A stretch of DNA of 64,000 nt from Gimesia sp. (lineage in GTDB: Bacteria > Planctomycetota > Planctomycetia > Planctomycetales > Planctomycetaceae), in assembly GCF_040219335.1 (NCBI RefSeq), contig NZ_JAVJSQ010000007.1:124001-188000 (forward strand). The letters are read 5' to 3'. A program made the position numbers and the translations under genes. A model generated the notes under the pieces. It saw only the letters and a list, made by a program, of their open reading frames with translations. It had not been told where the DNA came from and searched no databases. Position 1 is the first letter of the stretch. Each line of letters opens with the position of its first letter. Below are positions 25,585 through 33,638 of the stretch, piece after piece.

Positions 25585-26146
25585 TGATATCCTCACGCGC
25601 CACGGGACGCAGGTAATTATCTAATTTCTGGAGCGCATAACGGTAACGACTGGCCACGGTGTTCGGCGATTCATCCAGCACACTGGCAATTTCCGCAAAC
25701 GTCATATCCTCCCAGATCTTCAGCACTACCACTTCAGACTGGTTCGTCGGCAGCCGCTTTAATGCCTGCCGAATCACCTGGGCCTGATCATTCTCTTCCA
25801 CGATTTCTTCATCTCGCGACCAGAGCTGTCTGCACTGGGCGAAGATCTGCAGCGGCTTCCGCTTCTGCAGAATCCGCAGGGCTTCGTTCCGGGCCACCCG
25901 TAACAGGTAGGCCCACGGCTGCTGAGCGGTCGCCAGAATTTTGGGTCGCATGGCAATCCGTACCATGGTCGCCTGAATCGCATCCTCCGCATCGGGAGTG
26001 TTGCGGGTCACTGTCACCGCATAACGCAGCAATCGCTCCGATGTCAAATCGTACAGCGGACCCAGGCGGTCCACCCCATGATCCTGCAGATCATTGGCAC
26101 AGCATCTTATCTGCGCTGCAAATTTGGCTGGCGACAGTTTATCCAC
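25577..26146 (-). CDS. ECF-type RNA polymerase sigma factor
   Basis: A 189-residue sigma-70 family protein with regions 2 and 4 only. Region 2: LLRYAVTVTRNTPDAEDAIQ and WAYLLRVARNEALRILQKRK. Region 4: LPTNQSEVVVLKIWEDMTFA followed by EIASVLDESPNTVASRYRYA, a clear helix-turn-helix for the -35 element. This layout matches planctomycete ECF groups. It heads the pseudopilus operon, so it may control that operon, with the next product as possible anti-sigma factor. Start ATG 26146 follows no strong ribosome site that I can see. Confidence 0.85.
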   Translation of the reverse strand: MDKLSPAKFAAQIRCCANDLQDHGVDRLGPLYDLTSERLLRYAVTVTRNTPDAEDAIQATMVRIAMRPKILATAQQPWAYLLRVARNEALRILQKRKPLQIFAQCRQLWSRDEEIVEENDQAQVIRQALKRLPTNQSEVVVLKIWEDMTFAEIASVLDESPNTVASRYRYALQKLDNYLRPVAREDINV

Positions 26147-26538
26147 GGTCCGATTCGATTCTTCTGGCGTTTGAAAACACTCAGCTTATCGCTAAAGAGC
26201 TTAACGATACTGTCCTGACAGAGCTGCCCGGATCTTTGACAAGTAAAATTCCTGTGAAATTCACACAAACTTCTGTTCCATGCTTGTGTTACCCTTCAGG
26301 GGAAAATCACAATTTAATTCTCACCTGAATTGTCACATAGTTCCTATTAGACCTGATTTGAGATATGATTTGTTTTCCTTTTCCCTGGATTTTAAAACTT
26401 TTCCAGGCTCCGGGGAAGGAAGCGAACCGAAGTCTTTGAAATGTATACAGATACGACTTTTTATATTTTGCCATTCGTTGCCCCTGTCCGCAGGAAATCA
26501 CCCTGGAGAGTGCACCTTTTTCTCCCGGGAGTGCCCGC
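26147..26538. other. Divergent intergenic region, sigma factor / shikimate kinase
   Basis: About 390 bp, AT-rich, holding the promoters of the ECF sigma gene (minus) and the shikimate kinase gene (plus). TATGAT at about 26366 and TATATT at about 26462 are possible -10 boxes but neither has a convincing -35 at normal spacing. No ORF with a ribosome site and no RNA gene is apparent. Confidence 0.35.
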
Positions 26539-27060
26539 ATGACCGCCGACAGCGAACCTGTCAAAACCGGAGTCGTTCTGACAGGCATGCCGGGCTCCGG
26601 AAAATCGACGGTGGGCAGACTACTGTCTGAACAGACAGGCCTTCCCTTTCTGGATACCGACGCATTAATAGAGGCTGGCGAATCCAAACGGCTGGCCGAG
26701 ATTATTGCAGATCACTCCCCGGAAGGGTTCCGCGCGATTGAAGCGGCCTACATCCAATCGATTCAACCAGCAGGATCCGTTATTTCTACCGGAGGAAGTG
26801 TCTGTTACAGCAGTGAAGCCATGCATCATCTGGCCGGTCTTGGTACGATAGTCTGGCTGGATGTGAAGCCGGATATCCTAGAGCAGCGGTTTGTCGATGC
26901 CTTCGATCGGGGCGTGCTGATCGAACCGGGTTCCAGCCTCGCCGACCTGTATGACAGCCGGTTTCCACTGTACGAACAATATGCACAATTGAAAATCGAG
27001 GCCTCGCCGCTGACGGCTGAAGAAGTCGTCTCACTGATTCGTCAGCAACTGGCTCTGTAA
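26539..27060 (+). CDS. aroK: Shikimate kinase family protein
   Basis: A 173-residue P-loop kinase; shikimate kinase phosphorylates shikimate at O3 in chorismate synthesis. Visible motifs: Walker A GMPGSGKSTVG (about 16-26), FLDTDALIEAG (the substrate-binding DTD and following residues), GFRAIEAAYI, the TGG motif in STGGSV, VWLDV, and RFPLYEQYAQ near the C-terminus. The usual GGG substrate loop reads GGS, and the lid arginine region is RGVLIEP rather than R.RPLL, so the enzyme is slightly divergent. GGGAG lies 7 nt before the ATG. The DAHP synthase gene follows after 58 bp, which supports the pathway. Another small-molecule kinase is possible. Confidence 0.82.
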   Translation: MTADSEPVKTGVVLTGMPGSGKSTVGRLLSEQTGLPFLDTDALIEAGESKRLAEIIADHSPEGFRAIEAAYIQSIQPAGSVISTGGSVCYSSEAMHHLAGLGTIVWLDVKPDILEQRFVDAFDRGVLIEPGSSLADLYDSRFPLYEQYAQLKIEASPLTAEEVVSLIRQQLAL

Positions 27061-27118
27061 TTGAAACTGATACAAAACTGAATCTTCTCCCCCAGTAAAC
27101 GAAAACGATTTAAACAAG

Positions 27119-28162
27119 ATGCTACCCATTCAAAACGTTAACATCATCGATTCGGTTCGCCTGGTTGCTCCTCAGGAACTGAAAGAGACAATCAAACGCA
27201 CTGACAAAGTGACAGAAACCGTCGGCGAATCACGGGAACAGATCAAGCATATCCTCTCGGGTGAAGATTCACGGCTGATCGTCGTTGTCGGTCCCTGCTC
27301 CATTCACGATCCCCAGGCCGCCATCGAGTATGCCAAACGCCTGAAAGAACTCTCCGAGAAAGTCAAAGACCGCATGTTCCTGGTGATGCGGGTCTACTTC
27401 GAAAAGCCGCGGACGACTGTCGGCTGGAAAGGTCTGATCAACGACCCTCACATGGACGGCACCTTCGACGTCGCCTCAGGCCTCAAAATCGCCCGCCAGC
27501 TGCTGCTGCAGATCGGTGAACTGGGACTGCCGGCCGCCACGGAAATGCTGGAGCCGATCACCCCGCAGTACATCGCAGATGCGATTTCCATCGCCTCCAT
27601 CGGCGCCCGCACGACCGAATCCCCGACGCACCGCCAGATGGCCAGCGGACTTTCGATGCCCGTCGGTTACAAAAACGGAACGGACGGCAGCCTGGACGTC
27701 GCGCTCAATGCGATGCTCGCCGCCCAGAGTCCCCACAGTTTTCTGGGAATCGACGCCGAAGGTCAGACCTGCGTGGTCAACACCACAGGCAACCCCTGGG
27801 GGCACCTCATCCTGCGTGGTGGTCGCTCCGGCCCGAACTATCAGCAGGAACATCTGGAAGCAGCCGCACAAAGCCTCGAGGCGGCGGGTCTTTCGCCCCG
27901 CTTCATGGTCGACTGCAGCCACGCGAATTCTAACAAGGATTACCGCAACCAGGGCAAAGTCTGGAATGAAGTCATTGATCAACGCGTCGCCGGCAACAAG
28001 ACAATCATCGGCCTGATGCTGGAAAGCAATCTGCACCCAGGCAACCAGAGCCTGCCCGAAGATCTCAGCCAGCTCCAGTACGGCGTCTCCGTCACTGACG
28101 AATGCATCGACTGGGACGAAACCGAACAGCTGATTCTCTCAGCATACGAGAAACTGGGCTAA
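27119..28162 (+). CDS. 3-deoxy-7-phosphoheptulonate synthase (DAHP synthase, class I)
   Basis: First enzyme of the shikimate pathway, joining phosphoenolpyruvate and erythrose 4-phosphate. The 347-aa length matches the E. coli AroF/G/H type. Motifs: VVVGPCSIHDPQAAIEYA (about 55-72), MRVYFEKPRTTVGWKGLIND (PEP/Mn site), LPAATEMLEP, GARTTESPTHRQMASGLSMP, GFKN-like GYKNGTDGS, HLILRGGRSGPNY and the metal site MVDCSHANSNKD, then DECIDWDET near the end. All metal ligands (Cys, His, Glu, Asp) appear present. Feedback inhibition by an aromatic amino acid is usual, but which one cannot be read here. Likely co-transcribed with the shikimate kinase gene. Confidence 0.94.
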   Translation: MLPIQNVNIIDSVRLVAPQELKETIKRTDKVTETVGESREQIKHILSGEDSRLIVVVGPCSIHDPQAAIEYAKRLKELSEKVKDRMFLVMRVYFEKPRTTVGWKGLINDPHMDGTFDVASGLKIARQLLLQIGELGLPAATEMLEPITPQYIADAISIASIGARTTESPTHRQMASGLSMPVGYKNGTDGSLDVALNAMLAAQSPHSFLGIDAEGQTCVVNTTGNPWGHLILRGGRSGPNYQQEHLEAAAQSLEAAGLSPRFMVDCSHANSNKDYRNQGKVWNEVIDQRVAGNKTIIGLMLESNLHPGNQSLPEDLSQLQYGVSVTDECIDWDETEQLILSAYEKLG

Positions 28163-28183
28163 GCGACTTAATTCCCGTCGTCA

Positions 28184-29731
28184 CTATTTCTGTTGTGCTG
28201 CCTGCAGAAAATATTCTGCCAGCTCTCGCTCTTCAGGGGTAAAGGACGATTTGAGTTGAGTCGAGGTGCCCTGTTCGGTCGGTATTGTCTCCATCGACAG
28301 AACCCCCTTCACTGAAAACAGAGGCGGCTTCTCACCAGACCGTTGGGAGGCCGCCACAGCTTCTTTGAGCACCGCAATTTTTTGATTATCCTCTCCCCGT
28401 GAATGAAGCGCCGAGGCGACCCGGTACAAGAGGCGGACTTTCTGATTGTCATATTGAAGCCGCTGTGTCGCTTCGAGCGCACCGTCGGCCTCGCCTGCAT
28501 TCAATAGCGCGGTAGCAACCTTGGCCAGCGCGTTCTCCTTCGTCTCTCGCTGGGGGATTTGCTGCACGACCTCCAGTGCCTGTTTTGACTTTCCCTGCTC
28601 TGCAACAGCGATCGCCACTTCCATCAGGTAGGTTGACTGCTCATGAGAACCCTCAATCAATGGAGCCACTTCGAGGGCCTGATTCAGATGGCCTGTTCCC
28701 ACCAGCGATTTCGCCAGTGCACGTAGAAACCAGGGCCGACGATGTAAAAACAGAATCTGCCGCACGACATCCAATGCCTGCTTATCCCTGCCTGCTTTCG
28801 CGAGCTCCAGCACAATTCCTTCCAATGCCTGAAATCGGATTTCCTCATTGGTAATCTGCTCAGTCAACGACAGCGCCAGGTTACAGGCATTCGACTTGGC
28901 AAGAACCAGTATTACTTGCTGGAGCGCCTGCGATTGAGAGTTCCGATCTGGAATGGTCTCGACAAAGTTCAGAGCCTGCTCGACATTTCCGGTTTTCGCA
29001 ATTTGCCCTGGAATGGAAATCAGCGTTTCTTCACGGAGATCGAGATTCGCGATTTGTTGTGCCACTTCGACAGCCTTGTTACCGTCTCCCGACCGCGCAA
29101 ATGCTTTTGCATACCGATGCAGAAGTTGCTCATGCCCTGCGGAATTTCGAGCCTGCGGAAGTAATTTCTCGCCTTGAACCAGCCAGGGTTTCGCCCGCTC
29201 GAAGGCTTCCTCAGCCAGCAAGGCATGGGCAATCGCGCAATAAGCGACCGCCCGCTGACCCGCATCGGGAATCGCTTCCACTTTCTGGATGGTGTCGTCG
29301 AAGTCAGCATTCGAGCCAGTAGCAACCAGGTTATAATACTGTGGAAACAAGTCTGGCTCAGTTTCCTGTTCTGATTCCCCCTCATCCAGTCCCAGCATGC
29401 TGCCCACAGTGATCGGCCTGCGGGCCTGCTTCGGCTGGCCTGAACTACGGGGCCTCCCACTTTGTGCTTGAGGAAGATTTCGTGCTTCCGACATCAGCTT
29501 CACCCACTCCTCGGGAGTCTCCCATTGTGGGAGAGGAGGCGTCGGCGCGTTCGGTGCAGAAATCACGCCTGGTTCTGCAGCACGGGCATCCGGTTTTCGG
29601 GCGGACTCCTGCTTCAGATCTGTTTCAGGAGCACTCCCCTGCTGACCACAACCCAGATTGGTAACCAGCGCCAGCATCGTACAGATCAAACAGTTGAAGC
29701 CAACTGGCATTCTTTTGAGAGATTCTGGCAT
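28184..29731 (-). CDS. Lipoprotein with TPR-like helical repeats
   Basis: A 515-residue protein. Start ATG 29731 is chosen because AGGA lies 6 nt upstream and a lipoprotein signal follows directly (hydrophobic LICTMLALVTNLGC, with lipobox NLGC). A Pro/Gln/Ser-rich linker to about residue 150 contains PITVGSMLGLDEGE. From about 165 on, helical repeats of roughly 35 residues are seen, with recurring phrases QALNFVETIPD, QALDVVRQILF, QALEVVQQIPQ and GALEATQRLQ. They resemble TPR repeats. Such proteins usually act as scaffolds; partner unknown. Transcription is divergent from the YjbQ gene across a dyad at 29811-29834. Confidence 0.8.
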   Translation of the reverse strand: MPESLKRMPVGFNCLICTMLALVTNLGCGQQGSAPETDLKQESARKPDARAAEPGVISAPNAPTPPLPQWETPEEWVKLMSEARNLPQAQSGRPRSSGQPKQARRPITVGSMLGLDEGESEQETEPDLFPQYYNLVATGSNADFDDTIQKVEAIPDAGQRAVAYCAIAHALLAEEAFERAKPWLVQGEKLLPQARNSAGHEQLLHRYAKAFARSGDGNKAVEVAQQIANLDLREETLISIPGQIAKTGNVEQALNFVETIPDRNSQSQALQQVILVLAKSNACNLALSLTEQITNEEIRFQALEGIVLELAKAGRDKQALDVVRQILFLHRRPWFLRALAKSLVGTGHLNQALEVAPLIEGSHEQSTYLMEVAIAVAEQGKSKQALEVVQQIPQRETKENALAKVATALLNAGEADGALEATQRLQYDNQKVRLLYRVASALHSRGEDNQKIAVLKEAVAASQRSGEKPPLFSVKGVLSMETIPTEQGTSTQLKSSFTPEERELAEYFLQAAQQK

Positions 29732-29810
29732 ATTGAATCCTGGCTTTCGAATGGAATTTCCTGCAATCAGATCATCGGCTAGATCCTGATTCGCATCAGG
29801 CACCAAATGC

Positions 29811-29834
29811 GTTATGATACGTCAGCATCATAAC
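29811..29834. promoter_or_regulatory. Perfect 8-bp dyad between divergent genes
   Basis: GTTATGAT (29811-29818) and ATCATAAC (29827-29834) form a perfect inverted repeat with an 8-nt spacer, centred between the lipoprotein gene (start 29731, minus) and the YjbQ-family gene (start 29859, plus). The symmetry suits a dimeric repressor; it could also be an RNA hairpin in the leader. Regulator unknown. Confidence 0.45.
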
Positions 29835-29858
29835 CAACTTTCAGGAGCAAGACACACC

Positions 29859-30293
29859 ATGAAATCACTGACCCGCGAACTCTGGATGGAAATCCCCCAC
29901 CGTCGGCAGATCGTTTCAATCCATAAAAACGTCGAACAACTGGTCACAGAAAGCGGCGTCCAGGACGGCCTGTGCCTGGTCAACGCCATGCACATCACCG
30001 CGTCCGTCTTCATCAACGATAACGAATCAGGCCTGCATGAAGACTACGATCGCTGGCTGGAACAGCTGGCCCCCTTCAATCCAGGTGGCGACCCCAATTC
30101 CGGCGGCTATCTGCACAACCAGACCGGCGAAGACAACGCCGACGCCCATCACAAACGCCAGATCATGGGTCGCGAAGTCGTCGTGGCCATCACCGACGGC
30201 CAGCTGCATCTGGGACCGTGGGAACACATTTTTTATTACGAATTTGACGGCCGCCGGCGGAAACGGATCCTGGTGAAGATTATTGGGGAGTGA
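29859..30293 (+). CDS. YjbQ/UPF0047-family protein
   Basis: A 144-residue single-domain protein of the YjbQ (UPF0047) family; family members have been annotated as secondary thiamine-phosphate synthases, though the physiological role is poorly defined. Motifs: [20 protein letters not shown] (about 46-65) with the conserved His and Asn-Glu, then [20 protein letters not shown] and [16 protein letters not shown] with the expected His and Gly-Pro-Trp. The ATG at 29859 is used since AGGAG is 11 nt upstream and the domain begins at once. Its stop is 7 bp before the next start, so it may head the operon through 32886. Confidence 0.9.
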   Translation: MKSLTRELWMEIPHRRQIVSIHKNVEQLVTESGVQDGLCLVNAMHITASVFINDNESGLHEDYDRWLEQLAPFNPGGDPNSGGYLHNQTGEDNADAHHKRQIMGREVVVAITDGQLHLGPWEHIFYYEFDGRRRKRILVKIIGE

Positions 30294-30300
30294 GTGATAC

Positions 30301-30579
30301 ATGGAATTAGACGAATTGCTGGAGCGAGTAGATGGCCCTGAAACGTTTCTTGAATTTGTACGTGCCCTCTGTGCTGATCGTGAAGCGGGAGTCGGACAGA
30401 CTGTTGACCTGAGTGGTCGCGGGGCTAACGGCTGGGAAAACCATACCATTGAGGACTTCCTCAATGCCGCATTAGCCTGGGGCGAAAGTACTAATATGGG
30501 TGAAACTCAAGATATGGCTCATGAATCTCCCTGGAAACGATGTGCTGATTTTCTCTGGTGCGGAAAAATATATGAGTAA
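30301..30579 (+). CDS. Small acidic DUF7660-like protein, possible immunity protein
   Basis: A 92-residue soluble protein. The features TFLEFVRALCADRE, WENHTIEDFLNAALAWGES and the end PWKRCADFLWCGKIYE match what I remember of the DUF7660 family, small proteins common in polymorphic-toxin immunity arrays. No signal peptide or membrane segment. It starts 7 bp after the YjbQ gene and is followed after 20 bp by another small soluble protein. The immunity role is inferred from family and context. Confidence 0.75.
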   Translation: MELDELLERVDGPETFLEFVRALCADREAGVGQTVDLSGRGANGWENHTIEDFLNAALAWGESTNMGETQDMAHESPWKRCADFLWCGKIYE

Positions 30580-30599
30580 AACTGAGAGAGGAATCATAG

Positions 30600-31283
30600 T
30601 TGGCCAACCTGATCGAATTAAACGGAATCAAGCTGACACCGGTCATTGAATTCTTTCCGACGGACTTTTCCAGGCAAGACCGTAAGATGCCCGATGGCGG
30701 AGCTGCGTGCGCAGAATGGGAGTCCTACTGGAAGAGCTGTCTCGCAGACTCCGGCGTCGAAGAACTCAATCCCATTGAGTGCGGGTCCTGTTACGTTGAC
30801 ACTTCTGAGATCTCTACGGAACAGCTGGCCCGGGCCCTGCCGGTCTTCCTGGAAGACTGCGGAGGGCTGGCGGAGTTGCACGACACAGATTCCCGACCAA
30901 TCTTGAGCGGAGGTCTCGCTTTAAGTGCTTACCGGCATGGGATCCTCGTCCTGCCCACCTGCTGCAGCGATCTCAGTAATCTCGAAAGCTGGCAAACCGC
31001 AGCTGGGTACACAGGCCTCTCCTGGGAGATGTTATGGATCGGGCATCCCTGGTTATCCATGAAATTTCAGCAGCCCTGGCTGGTACTGAGTGACCTGCAC
31101 GAGTCTGATGATCCGGAGGCGCGCTGGATGGTCGATCCCGCTGATCTACGAAATGCCATCACAGTTGCCGAGGCTGAATTGAACCAATTCAGGGATCAAC
31201 TGGCCGGAGTGTTGGCAGACTTGGGCTTTGAAGGAGATGCCACAGCAGTCGCTACAGACCTTGCTGGCTTACGCACTGTATAA
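30600..31283 (+). CDS. Soluble hypothetical protein in immunity-like cluster
   Basis: A 227-residue acidic soluble protein starting at TTG 30600, with GAGG about 10 nt upstream. I do not recognise a family. Visible features: GGAACAEWESYWKSCLADSG, IECGSCYVDTSEI, LPTCCSDLSNLESWQTA and a helical acidic C-terminus. The several cysteines (CGSC, CC) are not in a clear zinc pattern. Sandwiched between a DUF7660-like and a CdiI-like protein, it may be an immunity protein too, but nothing in the sequence shows it directly. Confidence 0.65.
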   Translation: MANLIELNGIKLTPVIEFFPTDFSRQDRKMPDGGAACAEWESYWKSCLADSGVEELNPIECGSCYVDTSEISTEQLARALPVFLEDCGGLAELHDTDSRPILSGGLALSAYRHGILVLPTCCSDLSNLESWQTAAGYTGLSWEMLWIGHPWLSMKFQQPWLVLSDLHESDDPEARWMVDPADLRNAITVAEAELNQFRDQLAGVLADLGFEGDATAVATDLAGLRTV

Positions 31284-31460
31284 TCGATCTCTCAGTTACA
31301 AGCGGTATCTCGTCAATAAATGCTGACGGGGCCACACAGTTTGATGGATGACATTGACTGTCACTGCGATTGTCAGAGAGAATAAAACTGGAAAACAGCG
31401 ATCGTTTAAACAGGGGAAGCGATCACCTTGCGTGGATTCCATGAAAATCAGCAGGCAGAT

Positions 31461-31892
31461 ATGAAAATTAACTTCGACCGTCGCAAAAGCCTGCAGGAAC
31501 TTGAAGGCGAAGACTGGGGAGAACCGGAGGCCTCCAATACCAGTCTTGTCAAAACCTGCATGTGGTTACGACGCGTCCCCTTGCAAGACTTCACCACCGA
31601 AAATCTGCGGATCATAATCGACCAGAAGATCAGTCTGTGTTTCCTCGTTCCACTGGCACTGGAAACTCTTGATCAAGATCCGCTGGCTCAGGGAGACTTT
31701 TACGCCGGTGATCTGCTGAGCGCGGTACTCTCTGTGCCTGAGTCGTACTGGCGGCTGCACACCGAGCAGTGCGAGGTCCTCCGCCGGGTGATCGTCCGAG
31801 CCAAAACCATGCTGACAGAACTGGATGAGACGGAGTCCAACGCTCTCCGCAATAACCTCAAACAAATCCCCGACTTTCTGATCGATTCATAA
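31461..31892 (+). CDS. Contact-dependent growth inhibition immunity protein (CdiI-like)
   Basis: A 143-residue soluble protein. The segment RKSLQELEGEDWGEP, then LVKTCMWLRRVPLQDFTTEN and LRIIIDQKISLCFLVPLALE with DPLAQGDFYAGDLLSAVL, fits the CdiI_3-type immunity family, which binds and neutralises CdiA-CT toxins. The ATG at 31461 is preferred since the domain normally starts near the N-terminus; TTG 31428 is an alternative. No cdiA/cdiB or Rhs toxin lies in the window, so it is an orphan immunity gene. Family assignment rests on remembered motifs. Confidence 0.8.
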   Translation: MKINFDRRKSLQELEGEDWGEPEASNTSLVKTCMWLRRVPLQDFTTENLRIIIDQKISLCFLVPLALETLDQDPLAQGDFYAGDLLSAVLSVPESYWRLHTEQCEVLRRVIVRAKTMLTELDETESNALRNNLKQIPDFLIDS

Positions 31893-31927
31893 CAGGAGAT
31901 CTTCCCTTCAACACAGACGACGAGCGT

Positions 31928-32395
31928 ATGATCTCAACGGCCGAAACAAAGGTTGTGCAGGCCCTGGCAGAGCTGCTGCCCCTGACAGATACAGGAAAAG
32001 CTCTGCCCGACTCCGCAGCTTCTGGAAATCTCGTCTCAGCCCTGGGATATTTTATTCCCGAGGTGCTGCGGGAGCTGTATCCGGAATGGGAACACCTCTG
32101 CTTTGACGACGTCTACCCGCACGAGGCGCTCAAGCTCGGAGAGCGGGAAGCACTCATTTTTGGACTGGCTGATTTTCTGGATGACTTTCAACTGGCACCC
32201 GTCTATGCTCGTTTACAGGTCTCCAACAGCGGCCATTGCGTGAGCTGGCTTGAGTGCCGGGTGGGCGAATCTGGTCCACAGGGGATGCAGCGCTGGCCCA
32301 ACCGCCCCGCCATCGAAAAACAACTCTACCGCCTGGCAGGCAAGCAGGACCAGATTGACTGGGCTTACCACGTCACCTATGGTGAGAAAGACTGA
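31928..32395 (+). CDS. Soluble hypothetical protein in immunity-like cluster
   Basis: A 155-residue soluble acidic protein, 35 bp after the CdiI-like gene. Features: SALGYFIPEVLRELYPEWEH, CFDDVYPHEALKLGEREALI, then LQVSNSGHCVSWLECRVGE and RLAGKQDQIDWAYHVTYGEK. The composition, mixed alpha/beta pattern and lack of signal resemble other small proteins in immunity arrays, but I recognise no family. The C-terminal strand/helix part from 95 on could be a small domain of its own. Confidence 0.65.
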   Translation: MISTAETKVVQALAELLPLTDTGKALPDSAASGNLVSALGYFIPEVLRELYPEWEHLCFDDVYPHEALKLGEREALIFGLADFLDDFQLAPVYARLQVSNSGHCVSWLECRVGESGPQGMQRWPNRPAIEKQLYRLAGKQDQIDWAYHVTYGEKD

Positions 32396-32418
32396 CTCAA
32401 ACAGGAATACACAATCCC

Positions 32419-32886
32419 ATGTCTGCGAATCTTGACCTGGCCTCGCTCTGGGGTCGTCTGACCGCTGTCACCACGTTGACGTTCACGGCTCAATCCTTTG
32501 GTTCCGGCAGTGGCTGGAATGGTACGGGAGTTGGCACGGTGGAAGTTGAATCCATCCATGACCAGACGCTGCTCTTTCACGAATCTGGAAACTGGTCACC
32601 GCCGGAAGGAAAGTCTCTGCGTTTTACAAATGTCTATCGCTCGTGTGCCTATCCGGAACAGAAACAGTTGCGGCTGGAGCACTTGCGTTTTGGAAATGCG
32701 AATCCGGTGTATCTGTTTGATCTGCAACAGACCGCAGCCGATTGCTGGGATTCCATCGAGCCGCATGTCTGCAGCGAAGACCACTACACGGCTACACTGC
32801 GCCTCGAAAACGAGACACTGCACCTGGACTGGACCGTCAAAGGAAAGACAAAGAACGAACGGATTTCCTATGTCTATGAACAGTGA
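32419..32886 (+). CDS. DUF6314-like beta-barrel protein
   Basis: A 155-residue soluble protein, mainly beta-strands: LTFTAQSFGSGSGWNGTG, VEVESIHDQTLLFHESGNW, LRFTNVYRSCAYPEQKQLRL, LEHLRFGNANPVYLFDLQQ, HYTATLRLENETLHLDWTVK. This ordered set recalls DUF6314-type lipocalin-like proteins; ligand unknown. It is the last gene of the 29859-32886 run and starts 23 bp after the previous stop. The next gene has its own sigma-54-type promoter, so the operon probably ends here. Confidence 0.65.
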   Translation: MSANLDLASLWGRLTAVTTLTFTAQSFGSGSGWNGTGVGTVEVESIHDQTLLFHESGNWSPPEGKSLRFTNVYRSCAYPEQKQLRLEHLRFGNANPVYLFDLQQTAADCWDSIEPHVCSEDHYTATLRLENETLHLDWTVKGKTKNERISYVYEQ

Positions 32887-32921
32887 ATCCAGCTGAACCC
32901 TGAGTCGCAGTCAAATCAGTT

Positions 32922-32938
32922 TGGCACGCAATCTGCTT
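32922..32938 (+). promoter_or_regulatory. Sigma-54-type promoter for the DUF421 gene
   Basis: TGGCACG-CAAT-CTGCT matches the -24/-12 consensus TGGCACG-N4-TTGCT with one mismatch in the -12 box; the GG and GC are exactly 10 nt apart. The expected start is about 32948, 52 bp before the ATG at 33000. It needs an enhancer-binding activator; no activator gene is in the window. Confidence 0.75.
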
Positions 32939-32999
32939 ACTCTGAGTCACAGATCCGTTTTGTATTTCCACCCTGTTTCAGCTCAGAAAAGCGAGAACC

Positions 33000-33593
33000 A
33001 TGTTCGAAAAATGGATTACCTCACAATGGACTGAAATTCCCATGGTCCTGCTGTCGTGTTTCATTACTTATACTGTCATTATTGCCTATACCCGTTTTAC
33101 CGGTTTGAGAAGCTTTTCAAAAATGTCGGCGGGCGATTTTGCGATGACTCTGGCCGTCGGTTCCATCTTTGCGTCCACGATCTCATCAGCGAACCCCACA
33201 TTGGTAATCAGTCTGACGGCACTGGCAACGCTGTTTGTCGGGCAATGGCTACTGGCAATCTCGAGAAAGAAATTTCACTGGTTCAGCCGACTCATCGATA
33301 ACCAGCCGTTACTCTTAATGCATGGCGGGACCATGGTGGAAGAAAATCTTCGCAAAGCAAACGTCACCCGGACGGACGTGTATGGGAAACTCCGCGCAGC
33401 CAACGCCCTGAACTATGAACATGTTCTGGCTGTCGTCTTTGAAACAACGGGAGACATTTCCGTGCTGCATTCCGAAGATCCCGAAGTCAAACTGGAAGCG
33501 GAGTTTTTTGAAAACGTCGTCGGGGCAGAATTGCTGTACCATAGTGAGAACGTCAATGTGAATACCCGGGAACGCGCAGCCGCTGCATCGTAA
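33000..33593 (+). CDS. DUF421/YetF-family membrane protein
   Basis: A 197-residue YetF-type protein. Three membrane helices at about 14-31, 47-63 and 67-86 are followed by a cytoplasmic alpha/beta domain. The family signature is visible as TRFTGLRSFSKMSAGDFAMT and, in the soluble part, NQPLLLMHGGTMVEENLRKA and VTRTDVYGKLRAANALNYEH. YetF proteins are linked to spore-related or stress-related membrane functions in Bacillus, but no biochemical role is firm. The preceding sigma-54-type promoter suggests regulated expression. The downstream phosphatase-fold gene begins after 45 bp and may be co-transcribed. Confidence 0.88.
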   Translation: MFEKWITSQWTEIPMVLLSCFITYTVIIAYTRFTGLRSFSKMSAGDFAMTLAVGSIFASTISSANPTLVISLTALATLFVGQWLLAISRKKFHWFSRLIDNQPLLLMHGGTMVEENLRKANVTRTDVYGKLRAANALNYEHVLAVVFETTGDISVLHSEDPEVKLEAEFFENVVGAELLYHSENVNVNTRERAAAAS

Positions 33594-33638
33594 CCCCGAG
33601 TACGCATGATTGTCTTCCAGCAATAGGGAGATCAGGAA

